NCBI RefSeq assembly: GCF_041927875.1
Contig: NZ_JBHFHN010000003.1
Source: Paracoccus sp041927875
GTDB taxonomy: Bacteria > Pseudomonadota > Alphaproteobacteria > Rhodobacterales > Rhodobacteraceae
Strand: one strand, 5' to 3'
Length of the DNA stretch: 64,000 bases
Under the pieces are notes generated by a model. The model searched no databases, had not been told where the DNA came from, and was given only the letters and a program-made list of their open reading frames with translations. A program made the translations under genes and the position numbers. Numbering within the stretch: position 1 is the first letter of the stretch; each line of letters starts with the position of its first letter. This document shows positions 1 to 8,269 of the stretch, in pieces.

Positions 1-157
1 GCAGCATCCGCACGATGTTGAAGGGCAGAAGCTCGGACAGGAAGTTCGGCTGAACATAGATCCAGCCCATGACCAGGCCCATCGTGACCTGCACCGCGAA
101 CAGGATCATGGCGGTGACGAAATAGGCCAGGGCGATCTTTTGTGTGTGATATTTCAT
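1..157 (-). CDS. norB: Nitric oxide reductase large subunit NorB (N-terminal part, cut by window edge)
   Basis: Partial gene; only the first 52 codons are present and the rest lies left of the window. The translation begins MKYHTQKIALAYFVTAM and runs into a hydrophobic helix followed by MGWIYVQPNFLSE, which matches the N-terminus of the cytochrome b subunit of the membrane-bound NO reductase (2 NO to N2O). The heme b and FeB ligands are outside the window. It starts 13 bp after the norC stop on the same strand, so it belongs to a norCB operon driven from the norC promoter. Family assignment is by context plus the short N-terminus. Confidence 0.9.
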   Translation of the reverse strand, partial: MKYHTQKIALAYFVTAMILFAVQVTMGLVMGWIYVQPNFLSELLPFNIVRML

Positions 158-170
158 GATGATATCCCCC

Positions 171-623
171 TTAGCCCGCGTCGTTCGGCGGCCAGTTCTG
201 GGTGTTGATGCGGCCCGTCCACAACAGGAAGTCGGCCAGTTGGCGGTATTCCTCATCGGTCAGGTTGAACTGCGGCATCTGGCGGCGGCCCTCGATGCCG
301 GTGGGCATCGCGTCCATCCAGCCCTTCAGCGTGATCATCGCCGCCTCGGGGTCGTCCTGAACCCCCCAGCGTTTCATCACATTGCCCAGTTCGGGCGCGT
401 AATAGGCGCCTTCGCCCAGGATGGTGTGGCAGTTGATGCAGGCATTCTTTTCCCAGATATGCTTGCCCGCCGCGACGCTGTCGGTCAGTCCGGCCACATC
501 CGTCGATTGGGTCACGACATAGCGGTGGGAATGGATCGACAGGGCCACGAAGATCAGGATGAAGAACAATGATCCGCCATAGAAGATATTGCGGGCCATG
601 CTCTTGGTCATGACATCGCGCAT
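171..623 (-). CDS. norC: Nitric oxide reductase cytochrome c subunit NorC
   Basis: 150-residue membrane-anchored monoheme cytochrome c that passes electrons to NorB in the periplasm. One N-terminal membrane helix (about residues 12-30) is followed by the heme c motif CINCH at 62-66 and the TILGEGAYYAPELG segment typical of NorC; the distal Met ligand is probably M116 in MPQF. The start at 623 has AAGGA about 7 nt upstream; an internal ATG at 611 has no ribosome binding site. First gene of norCB, with an FNR/NNR-type box about 70 bp upstream, so expression under low oxygen plus NO is expected. Length is normal for the family. Confidence 0.97.
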   Translation of the reverse strand: MRDVMTKSMARNIFYGGSLFFILIFVALSIHSHRYVVTQSTDVAGLTDSVAAGKHIWEKNACINCHTILGEGAYYAPELGNVMKRWGVQDDPEAAMITLKGWMDAMPTGIEGRRQMPQFNLTDEEYRQLADFLLWTGRINTQNWPPNDAG

Positions 624-686
624 GGCGCAGTCCTTTTCAGAGCAGTTTCAGATGGTCCCTGATCGCGCGCCCGTGATGAGTCGGCC

Positions 687-700
687 TTAACAAAAGTCAA
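687..700 (-). promoter_or_regulatory. FNR/NNR-type box upstream of norC
   Basis: TTAACAAAAGTCAA (reverse TTGACTTTTGTTAA) matches the FNR-family dyad TTGAC-N4-GTCAA with one mismatched position. Its centre is about 70 bp upstream of the norC start codon. The same 14 bases recur exactly in front of nnrS. In Paracoccus such sites bind the NO-sensing regulator NNR; which regulator acts here cannot be told from sequence. Confidence 0.8.
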
Positions 701-861
701 CGAGGCATCTTTTATTGCGGGGGCCGGGGGCGTCGGGGCCAAGTGGCCGAAAGGCTTGGGAAACCGGCTGTGCAGGCCGTGCACCGGGGCGGCACAACCT
801 GTGCACAGAATGTACACAGGCGGCGCGCGCAGGGAATGGGCGGCGCGCAACGCGCAGGCGA

Positions 862-2073
862 TCAGCCCTGACGCGGCAGCCGGGGCGCGGTCAGGATCGG
901 CGCGTAGATCACCACGAACAGCGCAAAGCCCAGGATCCAGGCCAGACCCGCGCCGATGACCGCCGGGTAATAAAGGCCAGGCGCGGCCGAGCCGATCCAG
1001 CGCAGCAGCGCCGCGGCGATGACCAGCCCATAGGCGAGCGGCATCAGCGCCGGTGCCCGCAGGCCGCGCCCGGTATGGCCAAGCGCCGCGCGGCTCATCA
1101 CGGCAAGCGTCATGGTGCCGATCGCGCCGACGCCCAGCAGATGCAGCGCCGCGACCTCGGATCCCAGGCCCAGGCCTGCCAGACCCCAGGCGATCAGCCC
1201 GACGGCCAGCAGCCCATAGCCCAGATGCAGCACCGCAACCAACGCATCACGGCGCAGCGCCCAGCCGCGCCAGCCCACCAGCCGCAGCAGGGCCAGCCCA
1301 CCGGCCAGCAGCGCCAACCCGCCTGTCGCCGCCTCGGGCAGGCCAGCCAGCACCACCAGCGGCAGCGCCAGCGCGGTCAGGTTTCCGGCGCGGTCCAGCG
1401 CGGCGCGGTTGATCGGCAGATGCGCGGGCGACTCGATCCCCGCGCGCAGCAGGGCGTTGCGGGTGAACGCCGGGGTGATGCGCCCGCCCAGCACCGCGAT
1501 CATCGCGCACAGCCCGATCAGCCCGGCGCGCAACCCCGCCCCGGCATCACCCCAGGGCAGGCCCAGCCAATCCAAGTGCACGCGCAGATCGGCCAGCCAG
1601 ATCGCAGCGATGACGCCCAGAAACAGCAGGTTCTGCGGCTTGGGCCTGCGCAACAGTAGGCTGGCTACCTTGGCCGCCAGAAACGGCAGAAAGGCCAGAT
1701 TCAGCACCGCCACCCAGACCGGCGACACGGTGCCCGAAAGGGTCATCGCCGCGCGCCCCGCCAGCCAGACCAGCCCCGCAGCAATCAGAAAGCCGCGCTG
1801 CGCGCCGGGCAGCCCGGTCCAGTTCGGCACGGCGGTCAGAAAGAACCCGGCCATGGCGGCGGCGCCATAGCCGAAGATCATCTCATGCCCATGCCAGTGA
1901 TGCGGCGCCATCGAAAAGGGCAGATCGATCATCACCCCGCCCCAGGCATGGGCCGCCAGCCAGATCACCCAGACCAGCATCGCCAGGACCGCCATCACAC
2001 CGGCGGCCAGAAAGAACAGCCGAAAGCCCTCGGTGGTCAGCAAATTAAGGGGGTGGACGCGGGGCGGGGTCAT
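862..2073 (-). CDS. nnrS: NnrS family heme-copper membrane protein
   Basis: 403 residues, almost entirely hydrophobic, with about 12 predicted membrane helices. The segment HHWHGHEMIFGYG at about 58-70 is the hallmark of NnrS, whose family members carry heme and copper and relieve nitrosative stress during denitrification. I start it at 2073 (MTPPRVHPLNLL) with GAGG upstream; a longer frame reaches 2178 but would run over the promoter and its FNR-type box. Monocistronic, transcribed away from nirS and toward norC. The exact biochemical role of NnrS is not settled. Confidence 0.93.
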   Translation of the reverse strand: MTPPRVHPLNLLTTEGFRLFFLAAGVMAVLAMLVWVIWLAAHAWGGVMIDLPFSMAPHHWHGHEMIFGYGAAAMAGFFLTAVPNWTGLPGAQRGFLIAAGLVWLAGRAAMTLSGTVSPVWVAVLNLAFLPFLAAKVASLLLRRPKPQNLLFLGVIAAIWLADLRVHLDWLGLPWGDAGAGLRAGLIGLCAMIAVLGGRITPAFTRNALLRAGIESPAHLPINRAALDRAGNLTALALPLVVLAGLPEAATGGLALLAGGLALLRLVGWRGWALRRDALVAVLHLGYGLLAVGLIAWGLAGLGLGSEVAALHLLGVGAIGTMTLAVMSRAALGHTGRGLRAPALMPLAYGLVIAAALLRWIGSAAPGLYYPAVIGAGLAWILGFALFVVIYAPILTAPRLPRQG

Positions 2074-2171
2074 GGCGGGCCTCGATCTGGGGTGGAAGAT
2101 GCGGCGCAGGCGGGCGCAGATTGCGTTGGCGGCCGTGACCCAAGCTGTTGCCGGAACCGGCCGCGCGCACC

Positions 2172-2185
2172 TTAACAAAAGTCAA
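2172..2185 (-). promoter_or_regulatory. FNR/NNR-type box upstream of nnrS
   Basis: TTAACAAAAGTCAA, identical over 14 bases to the box in front of norC, centred about 105 bp upstream of the nnrS start. The exact identity suggests control by the same regulator as norCB. Confidence 0.75.
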
Positions 2186-2205
2186 AGCCGCCCGGGGTCG
2201 CCCTC

Positions 2206-2460
2206 ACATGCAAACCACCGCTGCTTCCGCTTTGCACAAATACTCACCCTTCCCTGACCCCACGCGCAGGCCCCCGGACCATCGCGCGCCCTGCACCTTA
2301 CGCACGAACCACCGCTGCTTCCGCCTGGTCCTAATACTCACCTTGTCGCTGACGCCGACACGCCGCTGGACCATCGCGCCCCCTGCACCTCATGCACAAA
2401 CCACCGCTACATCCTCTTTGCCCAAATACTCACCCTTCCCGGACCCCACACAGGCCACGC
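2206..2460. repeat. Three tandem ~94-bp repeats between nnrS and nirS
   Basis: Three degenerate units start near 2206, 2299 and 2393. Each contains AACCACCGCTGCTTCCGC, then an arm ending AATACTC (2224-2245, 2318-2339, 2411-2431), then a stretch ending near CGGACCATCGCGC and CCCTGCACCT. The third unit is truncated. The arm resembles the half-palindromes seen as inverted repeats at 19735-19782 and 24601-24647, but here all three copies point the same way. A short open frame across the array is repeat-derived and not taken as a gene. The array fills the space between the nnrS box and the nirS box. Confidence 0.85.
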
Positions 2461-2502
2461 CCCCTTTCCCCAAATCCACCCTGCCGCCCACCTGACTTTG
2501 AC

Positions 2503-2516
2503 CTGACCAAAGTCAA
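2503..2516 (+). promoter_or_regulatory. FNR/NNR-type box upstream of nirS
   Basis: CTGACCAAAGTCAA fits TTGAC-N4-GTCAA with one mismatch and is centred about 67 bp before the nirS ATG, a distance that suits a class II site at a promoter with a short leader. An overlapping TTGAC lies just upstream at 2498-2502. Confidence 0.75.
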
Positions 2517-2576
2517 GGTCACGCATCGGTGAACGCGCCTAGATCAACATGCCTCACCAGCAAACGGAGAATCGCG

Positions 2577-4391
2577 ATGACAACCCCAGCTTTCCCTGCC
2601 CGGCGCGCGCTTGCCGCCTCGGCGGCGCTGGCCCTGATTCTGGGCGTCTCGGGCGCCTGGGCACAGGATGCAGCCAAGCCCGCCGACGCCCCGGCCGACG
2701 CCGCAGCAACGGCGCATCCCCAGGCCGGTGGGCCAGAAGGCACCTACAATTCCTCGGGCGACAGCATCGAGCAGATGGGGCATGAGGTCGGCGAGACCCC
2801 GGCCGCCGCGCCCACCGGCGAGCATCCGCCGCTGACCGATGAGGAGTTTGCCGAAGCCTCGGAAATCTATTTCCAGCGCTGCGCGGGCTGCCATGGCGTG
2901 CTGCGCAAGGGCGCGACCGGCAAGCCGCTGACCCCCGACATCACCCGCGAACTGGGCTATGACTATCTGCAATCCTTCATCACCTATGGCTCGCCCGCCG
3001 GGATGCCGAACTGGGGCACCTCGGGTGAACTGACGGACCAGCAGATCGACTTGATGGCGCGGTACGTCATGATGGATCCGCCCGCGCCGCCCGAATTCGG
3101 CATGCCCGAGATGAAGGCGACCTGGAAGGTTGTCGTGAAGCCCGAGGATCGCCCGACCCAGCAGGAAAACGACTGGGATCTGGACAATATCTTCAGCGTC
3201 ACCCTGCGCGACGCGGGCCAGATCGCGCTGATCGACGGCAATGATTACAGCATCAAGGCGGTGATCGACACCGGCTATGCTGTTCACATCAGCCGGATGT
3301 CGGCCTCGGGTCGCTATCTGTTCGTGATCGGCCGCGACGCCAAGATCAACATGATCGACCTGTGGATGAAGGAACCCAACACGGTTGCCGAAATCAAGGT
3401 CGGGGCCGAGGCGCGCTCGATCGAGACCTCGAAGATGGAGGGCTGGGAGGACAAATACGCGATCGCCGGTTCCTACTGGCCGCCGCAATACGTGATCATG
3501 GACGGCGCCACGCTGGAGCCGCTGAAGATCGTGTCGACCCGCGGCATGACCTATGACGAGCAGATCTATCACCCCGAACCGCGCGTCGCCGCGATCCTGG
3601 CGTCGCACTATCGGCCTGAGTTCATCGTCAACATCAAGGAAACCGGCAAGATCCAGCTGGTCGACTATACCGACATCAAGAACCTGAAGATCACCGAGAT
3701 CGAGGCCGAACGGTTCCTGCATGACGGCGGGCTGGACAGCACCCATCGCTATTTCATCACCGCAGCCAACGCGGCGCACAAGCTGGTCGTCATCGACACC
3801 AAGGAAGGCGCGCTGGAAACCGTGGTGGAAACCGGCGGCCAGACCCCGCATCCGGGCCGTGGCGCGAACTTCACCCACCCGACCTTCGGGCCGGTCTGGG
3901 CGACCTCGCACCTGGGCGACGATAGCGTGGCGCTGATCGGCACCGATCCCGAAGGGCACAAGGACAACGCCTGGAAGATCGTCGACAGCTTCCCGGCGCT
4001 TGGTGGCGGTTCGCTGTTCATCAAGACGCATCCGAAGTCGAACCATGTCTATGTCGATGCGCCGCTGAACCCCGAGGCGGAAATCTCGGGCCAGGTGGCG
4101 GTGTTCGAGGTCGACAAGATGAAGGGCGACGGCACCGACCCCGAGTTCAAGGTGCTGGATCTGGCCAAGCTGGCCGAGATCACCGACGGCCAGCCCCGCG
4201 CCGTGCAGGGCGAGTTCAACAAAGAGGGCACCGAAGTCTGGTTCTCGCTGTGGAACAGCGCGGACAAGGAATCGGCGATCGTCGTGCTGGATGACAAGAC
4301 GCTGGAGGTGAAGAAGGTCATCAAGGATCCGCGCCTGGTGACGCCGACCGGCAAGTTCAACGTCCACAACACCATGGGCGACATCTACTGA
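2577..4391 (+). CDS. nirS: Cytochrome cd1 nitrite reductase NirS
   Basis: 604-residue periplasmic enzyme that reduces nitrite to nitric oxide. A Sec signal peptide (RRALAASAALALILGVSGAWA) is followed by a cytochrome c domain with heme c motif CAGCH at 102-106 and then an eight-bladed d1-heme propeller covering the remaining two thirds. The His of GYAVHISRMSASGRY is the probable axial ligand of heme d1. I choose ATG 2577 because GGAG lies just upstream and the signal peptide starts there. It heads the nir operon; a GC hairpin follows the stop. Length agrees with Paracoccus NirS. Confidence 0.98.
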   Translation: MTTPAFPARRALAASAALALILGVSGAWAQDAAKPADAPADAAATAHPQAGGPEGTYNSSGDSIEQMGHEVGETPAAAPTGEHPPLTDEEFAEASEIYFQRCAGCHGVLRKGATGKPLTPDITRELGYDYLQSFITYGSPAGMPNWGTSGELTDQQIDLMARYVMMDPPAPPEFGMPEMKATWKVVVKPEDRPTQQENDWDLDNIFSVTLRDAGQIALIDGNDYSIKAVIDTGYAVHISRMSASGRYLFVIGRDAKINMIDLWMKEPNTVAEIKVGAEARSIETSKMEGWEDKYAIAGSYWPPQYVIMDGATLEPLKIVSTRGMTYDEQIYHPEPRVAAILASHYRPEFIVNIKETGKIQLVDYTDIKNLKITEIEAERFLHDGGLDSTHRYFITAANAAHKLVVIDTKEGALETVVETGGQTPHPGRGANFTHPTFGPVWATSHLGDDSVALIGTDPEGHKDNAWKIVDSFPALGGGSLFIKTHPKSNHVYVDAPLNPEAEISGQVAVFEVDKMKGDGTDPEFKVLDLAKLAEITDGQPRAVQGEFNKEGTEVWFSLWNSADKESAIVVLDDKTLEVKKVIKDPRLVTPTGKFNVHNTMGDIY

Positions 4392-4409
4392 TCGCCTGCA
4401 AGCCAAAGC

Positions 4410-4429
4410 GGGGCGGGTCCGCCCGCCCC
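4410..4429 (+). terminator. GC hairpin between nirS and nirE
   Basis: Perfect 8-bp stem GGGGCGGG / CCCGCCCC with a TCCG loop, 19 bp after the nirS stop. There is no U-run, so partial attenuation or protection of the nirS message 3' end is more likely than full termination; it would let nirS be made in excess over the cofactor genes. Confidence 0.5.
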
Positions 4430-4455
4430 CTTCGTGCCAGCCAGAAAGCCAAGTC

Positions 4456-5232
4456 ATGACCGGAAAAGTTGTTCTGATCGGCGCGGGGCCGGGTGATCCC
4501 GACCTGCTGACGCTGAAGGCGCTGAAGGCGCTGCAAACCGCCGATGTCGTGGTCTTCGACCGCCTGGTCAGCCCCGAGATCATGGCCCTGATCCCGCCCC
4601 GCACCCGCCGCATCAGCGTGGGCAAGGCCGCGGGCTTCCATTCCGTGCCGCAAGACCAGATCAATGCGCTGCTACTGAGCCTGGCCCGTCAGGGGCTGGT
4701 CGTGGCGCGTCTGAAAGGCGGCGATCCGTTCATCTTCGGGCGCGGCAGCGAGGAGGCCGAAGGGCTTTACGACGCCGCCATCCCGGTTCAGGTGATCCCG
4801 GGCATCACCGCAGCCCAGGGGGCCGCCGCCGCGACCGGCGTGCCGCTGACCCATCGCGGGCTGGCCACCGGGGTGCGCTATGTCACCGGCCACCGCGCCG
4901 CCGATGGCGCGCTGGACCTGCCCTGGGACAGCCTTGCCGATCCCGATACCACGCTGGTCGTCTATATGGGCGCGGCGAACATGGCCCAGATCGCCGCCGA
5001 GCTGATGGCGCGCGGCCTGGCCGCCGACCTGCCGGTGCTGGCCATCGCCAGCGCCACCACGCCGCGCGAGGAGCGCCTGACCTCGACCCTGGGTCGGATC
5101 AGCGACGACAGCCGCGCCGCCGACTTTCCCGCGCCGGTGCTGTTCATCATCGGCCGGGTCGTCAGCCTGTATCGCGCCGAGACCCTGGCCGCCGAAGTCA
5201 CCGAGCCGCTGCGGATGGCCGCCCATGGCTGA
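4456..5232 (+). CDS. nirE: Uroporphyrinogen-III C-methyltransferase NirE
   Basis: 258 residues. Uses two S-adenosylmethionine to methylate uroporphyrinogen III at C2 and C7, giving precorrin-2, the entry step to siroheme and heme d1. The SUMT signature GAGPGDPDLLTLKAL is at residues 9-23, and LKGGDPFIFGRGSEE is the second conserved loop. It is a stand-alone methyltransferase without the dehydrogenase/ferrochelatase half of CysG, so later steps to siroheme need another enzyme. Its stop lies inside the start of nirC (8-base overlap), which implies translational coupling. Position directly after nirS supports nirE rather than cobA. Confidence 0.95.
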   Translation: MTGKVVLIGAGPGDPDLLTLKALKALQTADVVVFDRLVSPEIMALIPPRTRRISVGKAAGFHSVPQDQINALLLSLARQGLVVARLKGGDPFIFGRGSEEAEGLYDAAIPVQVIPGITAAQGAAAATGVPLTHRGLATGVRYVTGHRAADGALDLPWDSLADPDTTLVVYMGAANMAQIAAELMARGLAADLPVLAIASATTPREERLTSTLGRISDDSRAADFPAPVLFIIGRVVSLYRAETLAAEVTEPLRMAAHG

Positions 5233-5635
5233 TCTTGCCTTTCTTTCTTGTCTCAATACGCATCCGACATCGCCCGGTGGTGGCGTCGCTGCGTATCTGG
5301 GCAAGAAAGAAGGCAGCATCGGGCGCGCCCTGATGATCGGGGCGCTGCTGGCGCTGCCGCAGATGGCGGGGGCGCAGCCGATTGCGCCGGCGCGTCAGGC
5401 CGAATTGGAACATATCGTCACCCAGGATTGCGGGTCGTGCCACGGCCTGCGGCTGACCGGCGGGCTGGGGCGGGCCATCACGCCTGACGATCTGGAGGGC
5501 CGCGACCCCGAGGTGCTGGCGCTGCTGATCCTCGATGGCGTGCCCGGCACCGCGATGCCACCCTGGCGCCCGCTCTTGACCGAGGCCGAGGCGCGCTGGA
5601 TTGCCGACTATCTGCTGAAGGACAAGACCCCATGA
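5225..5635 (+). CDS. nirC: Periplasmic c-type cytochrome NirC
   Basis: 136 residues as read from ATG 5225. The heme motif CGSCH is at 69-73, with GTAMPPW giving the Met ligand; the family is a small cytochrome c in nir operons, reported as an electron donor to NirS or in d1 maturation. The signal peptide is unusual: the hydrophobic core (RALMIGALLALPQMAGA) begins only at about residue 34, and residues 4-31 are encoded by a long inverted repeat (5235-5315). Translation could instead start at ATG 5329 or 5332, giving a very short leader. Stop overlaps nirF by 4 bases. Confidence 0.88.
   Translation: MADLAFLSCLNTHPTSPGGGVAAYLGKKEGSIGRALMIGALLALPQMAGAQPIAPARQAELEHIVTQDCGSCHGLRLTGGLGRAITPDDLEGRDPEVLALLILDGVPGTAMPPWRPLLTEAEARWIADYLLKDKTP
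5235..5315. repeat. 81-nt imperfect palindrome at the nirE-nirC junction
   Basis: Outer arms TTGCCTTTCTTTCTTG (5235-5250) and CAAGAAAGAAGGCA (5302-5315) pair with one bulge; inner arms ATACGCA (5256-5262) and TGCGTAT (5290-5296) pair perfectly. The right half (GTATCTGGGCAAGAAAGAAG) resembles the arm of the palindromes at 19735 and 24601. The element begins just after the nirE stop and lies within the predicted nirC reading frame. Confidence 0.8.
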
Positions 5636-6837
5636 CCCGCCTTTGCGCCCTGATCGCCGCCCTGTTGCCGCTGGCCGCCACCGCGCAAGAGGCGCCGCCG
5701 CCGCTGACCCCCGCCCCCGTCCCCGCGCCGGTCGATCCGGCGCTGCTGCGCGGCACCGGCGATCTGGGCGTCGTCATCGAACGCGCCACCGGGTCGGTTC
5801 TGGTCGTCGATCAATCCGCCCGCGCCGTGCTGTGCCGGGTTGAGGGCCTGGGCGATCTGTCCCATGCCAGCCTGACCTTTTCGCCCGACGAACGCTTTGC
5901 CTATGTCTTTGGTCGCGACGGCGGGCTGAGCAAGGTTGACATCCTGGCCTGCGACCTGAGCGCCCGCATCGTGCAGGGCGGCAATGCCATCGGCGGCGCG
6001 ATCAGTGATGACGGCAAGCTGGTCGCGGTGTCGAATTACGAACCCGGCGGCGTCAAGGTGTTTGACGCAGGCAGCCTGGCGCAGGTCGCCGACATTTCGA
6101 TGGGGTCCAAGACCGTGGGCCTGGCCGATGTGCCCGGCAACCGCTTCATCGTCTCGACCTGGGACGGGGGTGAGGCCTGGCTTCTGGATCACAGCGCCAA
6201 CCCCGCCGATCCGCAGATCACCCGCATTCCGGGCGTCGGCGCCAATCCCTATGACGGGCTGCTGACCGGCGACGGGCGGCATTACATCATCGGTCTGTTC
6301 GGCGAAAAGGGCCTCAGCGCCATCGACCTGTGGGCCGATCCGCCCAAGGCCGAACGGTTCCTGCCCGATTATGGCAAGACCGAGCCCGATCTGCCGGTCT
6401 ACAAGATGCCGCATCTTCAGGGCTGGACGATGGCCGGATCGACCTGGGCCTTGCCCGCCGTCGGCCATCACGCCGTGCTGTTCGTCGACCCCGCGACGCG
6501 GCAGGAAATCGCCCGCACCCCGGTTCTGGGCCAGCCGGTCTTTGTCACCGCCCGCCCCGACCAGCGCGAATTGTGGGTCAATTTCGCGCCCCCCGACAAT
6601 GGCAAGGTGCAGATCATCGACACCGCCACCCATCAGGTGATCGACACGCTGGAACCCGGCCGCGCCATCCTGCACATGGAGTTCACCCCGCGCGGGCATG
6701 AGGTCTGGCTGTCGGCGCGCGACGACAACAAGGTGGTGATCTATGACGCCCGAAGCCATGAGAAGCTGGGCGAGATCGCGGCCACCGCGCCCTCGGGCAT
6801 CTTCTTCACGGCGCGCGCGCATCGCACGGGGCTATGA
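5632..6837 (+). CDS. nirF: Heme d1 biosynthesis protein NirF
   Basis: 401 residues. Predicted beta-propeller related to the d1 domain of NirS; NirF binds heme d1 or a precursor in the periplasm and is needed for d1 formation or delivery. The N-terminus (LCALIAALLPLAATAQE) is a signal peptide. There is no CxxCH motif, which separates it from NirS and NirN. Starts with ATGA overlapping the nirC stop and ends in ATGA with nirDL, so it is translated in a chain with its neighbours. Confidence 0.95.
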   Translation: MTRLCALIAALLPLAATAQEAPPPLTPAPVPAPVDPALLRGTGDLGVVIERATGSVLVVDQSARAVLCRVEGLGDLSHASLTFSPDERFAYVFGRDGGLSKVDILACDLSARIVQGGNAIGGAISDDGKLVAVSNYEPGGVKVFDAGSLAQVADISMGSKTVGLADVPGNRFIVSTWDGGEAWLLDHSANPADPQITRIPGVGANPYDGLLTGDGRHYIIGLFGEKGLSAIDLWADPPKAERFLPDYGKTEPDLPVYKMPHLQGWTMAGSTWALPAVGHHAVLFVDPATRQEIARTPVLGQPVFVTARPDQRELWVNFAPPDNGKVQIIDTATHQVIDTLEPGRAILHMEFTPRGHEVWLSARDDNKVVIYDARSHEKLGEIAATAPSGIFFTARAHRTGL

Positions 6838-7799
6838 CCATGGATGCGCTGGATCACCGCCTGCTGGATGACTATCAGCGTGATTTTCCGCTGCTGCCGC
6901 GCCCCTTTGCGGCGATTGGCAGCCAGCTTGGCCTGACCGAACAGGCGGTGATCGACCGCCTGCATCAGCACCGCGACGCCGGGCGCATCTCGCGTCTGGG
7001 GGCGACGGTGCGCCCCAACACCGCCGCGGCCTCGACCCTGGCCGCGCTGGCTGTCCCTCTGGCGCGGCTGGAGGCCGTGGCCGCGGCGGTCGGGGCTGAA
7101 CCGGGCGTGAACCACGCCTATCTGCGCGAGGGCTGCGACTGGAACCTGTGGTTCGTCGCCACCGCACCAGATGCCGCCGCACTGGCCGAAAGTCTGTCGC
7201 GGATCGAGACCGCAACCGGCCTGAAGGTGCTTGATCTGCGGCTGAAGCGCGCCTTCAACATCGACCTCGGCTTTGCCCTGTCCGGCCCGCGCCGGTCCTT
7301 GGGGGAGCGCCCGCCCGCCGATCTGTCTGCGCTGCAACTGGGCGACCGGCCGATCCTGCACGCACTCAGCCAGGGGCTTGGGCTGACGGCACGCCCCTAT
7401 GCCCTGCCCGGTCTGGACGAGGCCCATGTGATCGCCCGTATCAAGACCTTGCTGGACGCGCAGATCATCACCCGGCTGGGCCTGATCCTGCGCCACCGCG
7501 CGCTTGGCTGGGCGGCCAATGCGATGGTGGTCTGGGATGTCCCTGAGGCGCGGATCGACCGCGCCGGTCCGGCGCTTGCCGCCGTGCCGGGGGTGACCCT
7601 GTGCTATCAGCGTCAGGTGGTGCCGGGCTGGCGCCATGGGCTGTTCTGCATGATCCACGCCCAAAGCCGCGATCAGGCGATGGCGGTGCTGGATGCCGCC
7701 CGCGCCCTGCCCGATCTGGCGGGCGTCGATCACAAGGTGCTGTTCTCGACCCGCTGCTTTGTGCAGCGCGGTGCCATCATCCAAGGGAAAGCCGCATGA
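6834..7799 (+). CDS. nirDL: Fused siroheme decarboxylase subunits NirD-NirL
   Basis: 321 residues made of two AsnC/Lrp-like halves (about 1-150 and 165-321), each with a winged-helix-like start (LLDDYQRDFPLLPRPFA; PILHALSQGLGLTARPYA). With NirG and NirH it decarboxylates siroheme at C12 and C18. The fusion of D and L is the arrangement known from Paracoccus; many other denitrifiers keep separate genes. Overlaps nirF and nirG by ATGA. An alternative ATG at 6840 would remove only two residues. Confidence 0.95.
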   Translation: MTMDALDHRLLDDYQRDFPLLPRPFAAIGSQLGLTEQAVIDRLHQHRDAGRISRLGATVRPNTAAASTLAALAVPLARLEAVAAAVGAEPGVNHAYLREGCDWNLWFVATAPDAAALAESLSRIETATGLKVLDLRLKRAFNIDLGFALSGPRRSLGERPPADLSALQLGDRPILHALSQGLGLTARPYALPGLDEAHVIARIKTLLDAQIITRLGLILRHRALGWAANAMVVWDVPEARIDRAGPALAAVPGVTLCYQRQVVPGWRHGLFCMIHAQSRDQAMAVLDAARALPDLAGVDHKVLFSTRCFVQRGAIIQGKAA

Positions 7800-8269
7800 C
7801 CCGCACGATCCTGCCCCCCGACATGCTGGACGCGACCGATCGCGCGGTGCTGATGGCGCTGCAAGACGGCTTTCCGCTGACCCCGCGTCCGTTTGCCGAT
7901 GCGGGCGCGGCGCTTGGCCTGGACGAACAGGCGCTGATCGACCGGCTGAAACGCCTGCGCGAGATCGGCGCGATCACCCGCTTTGGCCCGTTCTTTGACG
8001 CCGCCGCCATGGGCGGGGCCTTCTGCCTGTGCGCCATGGCCGTGCCCGATGACCGGTTCGAGGCGGTCATGACCAAAGTCAATGCCTTCCCCGAGGTCGC
8101 GCATAATTATCAGCGCAGTCACCGGCTGAACATGTGGTTCGTGCTGGCCACCGAAACCATGGGGGAAATCGCCTTGACCGCCGACCGTATCGAAGACGCC
8201 ACCGGCCTGCCCGTCCTGCGCTTTCCCAAGCAGCATGAGTTCTTCATCGGCTTCAAGGTGCCGCTGTGA
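7796..8269 (+). CDS. nirG: Siroheme decarboxylase subunit NirG
   Basis: 157 residues, Lrp/AsnC-like fold, homologous to the halves of NirDL and to NirH (DATDRAVLMALQDGFPLTPRPFA at the start, RSHRLNMWFVLATE in the middle). Part of the siroheme decarboxylase set converting siroheme to 12,18-didecarboxysiroheme in the cytoplasm. ATG 7796 overlaps the nirDL stop by 4 bases and the stop overlaps nirH by 4. Separation from NirH rests on gene order. Confidence 0.93.
   Translation: MTRTILPPDMLDATDRAVLMALQDGFPLTPRPFADAGAALGLDEQALIDRLKRLREIGAITRFGPFFDAAAMGGAFCLCAMAVPDDRFEAVMTKVNAFPEVAHNYQRSHRLNMWFVLATETMGEIALTADRIEDATGLPVLRFPKQHEFFIGFKVPL

Noticed and set aside
2544..4664. Long minus-strand open frame (706 codons) over nirS
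   Set aside because: It is the mirror of nirS in high-GC DNA; composition is Arg/Gly/His/Asp-rich and it covers an unmistakable NirS on the other strand.
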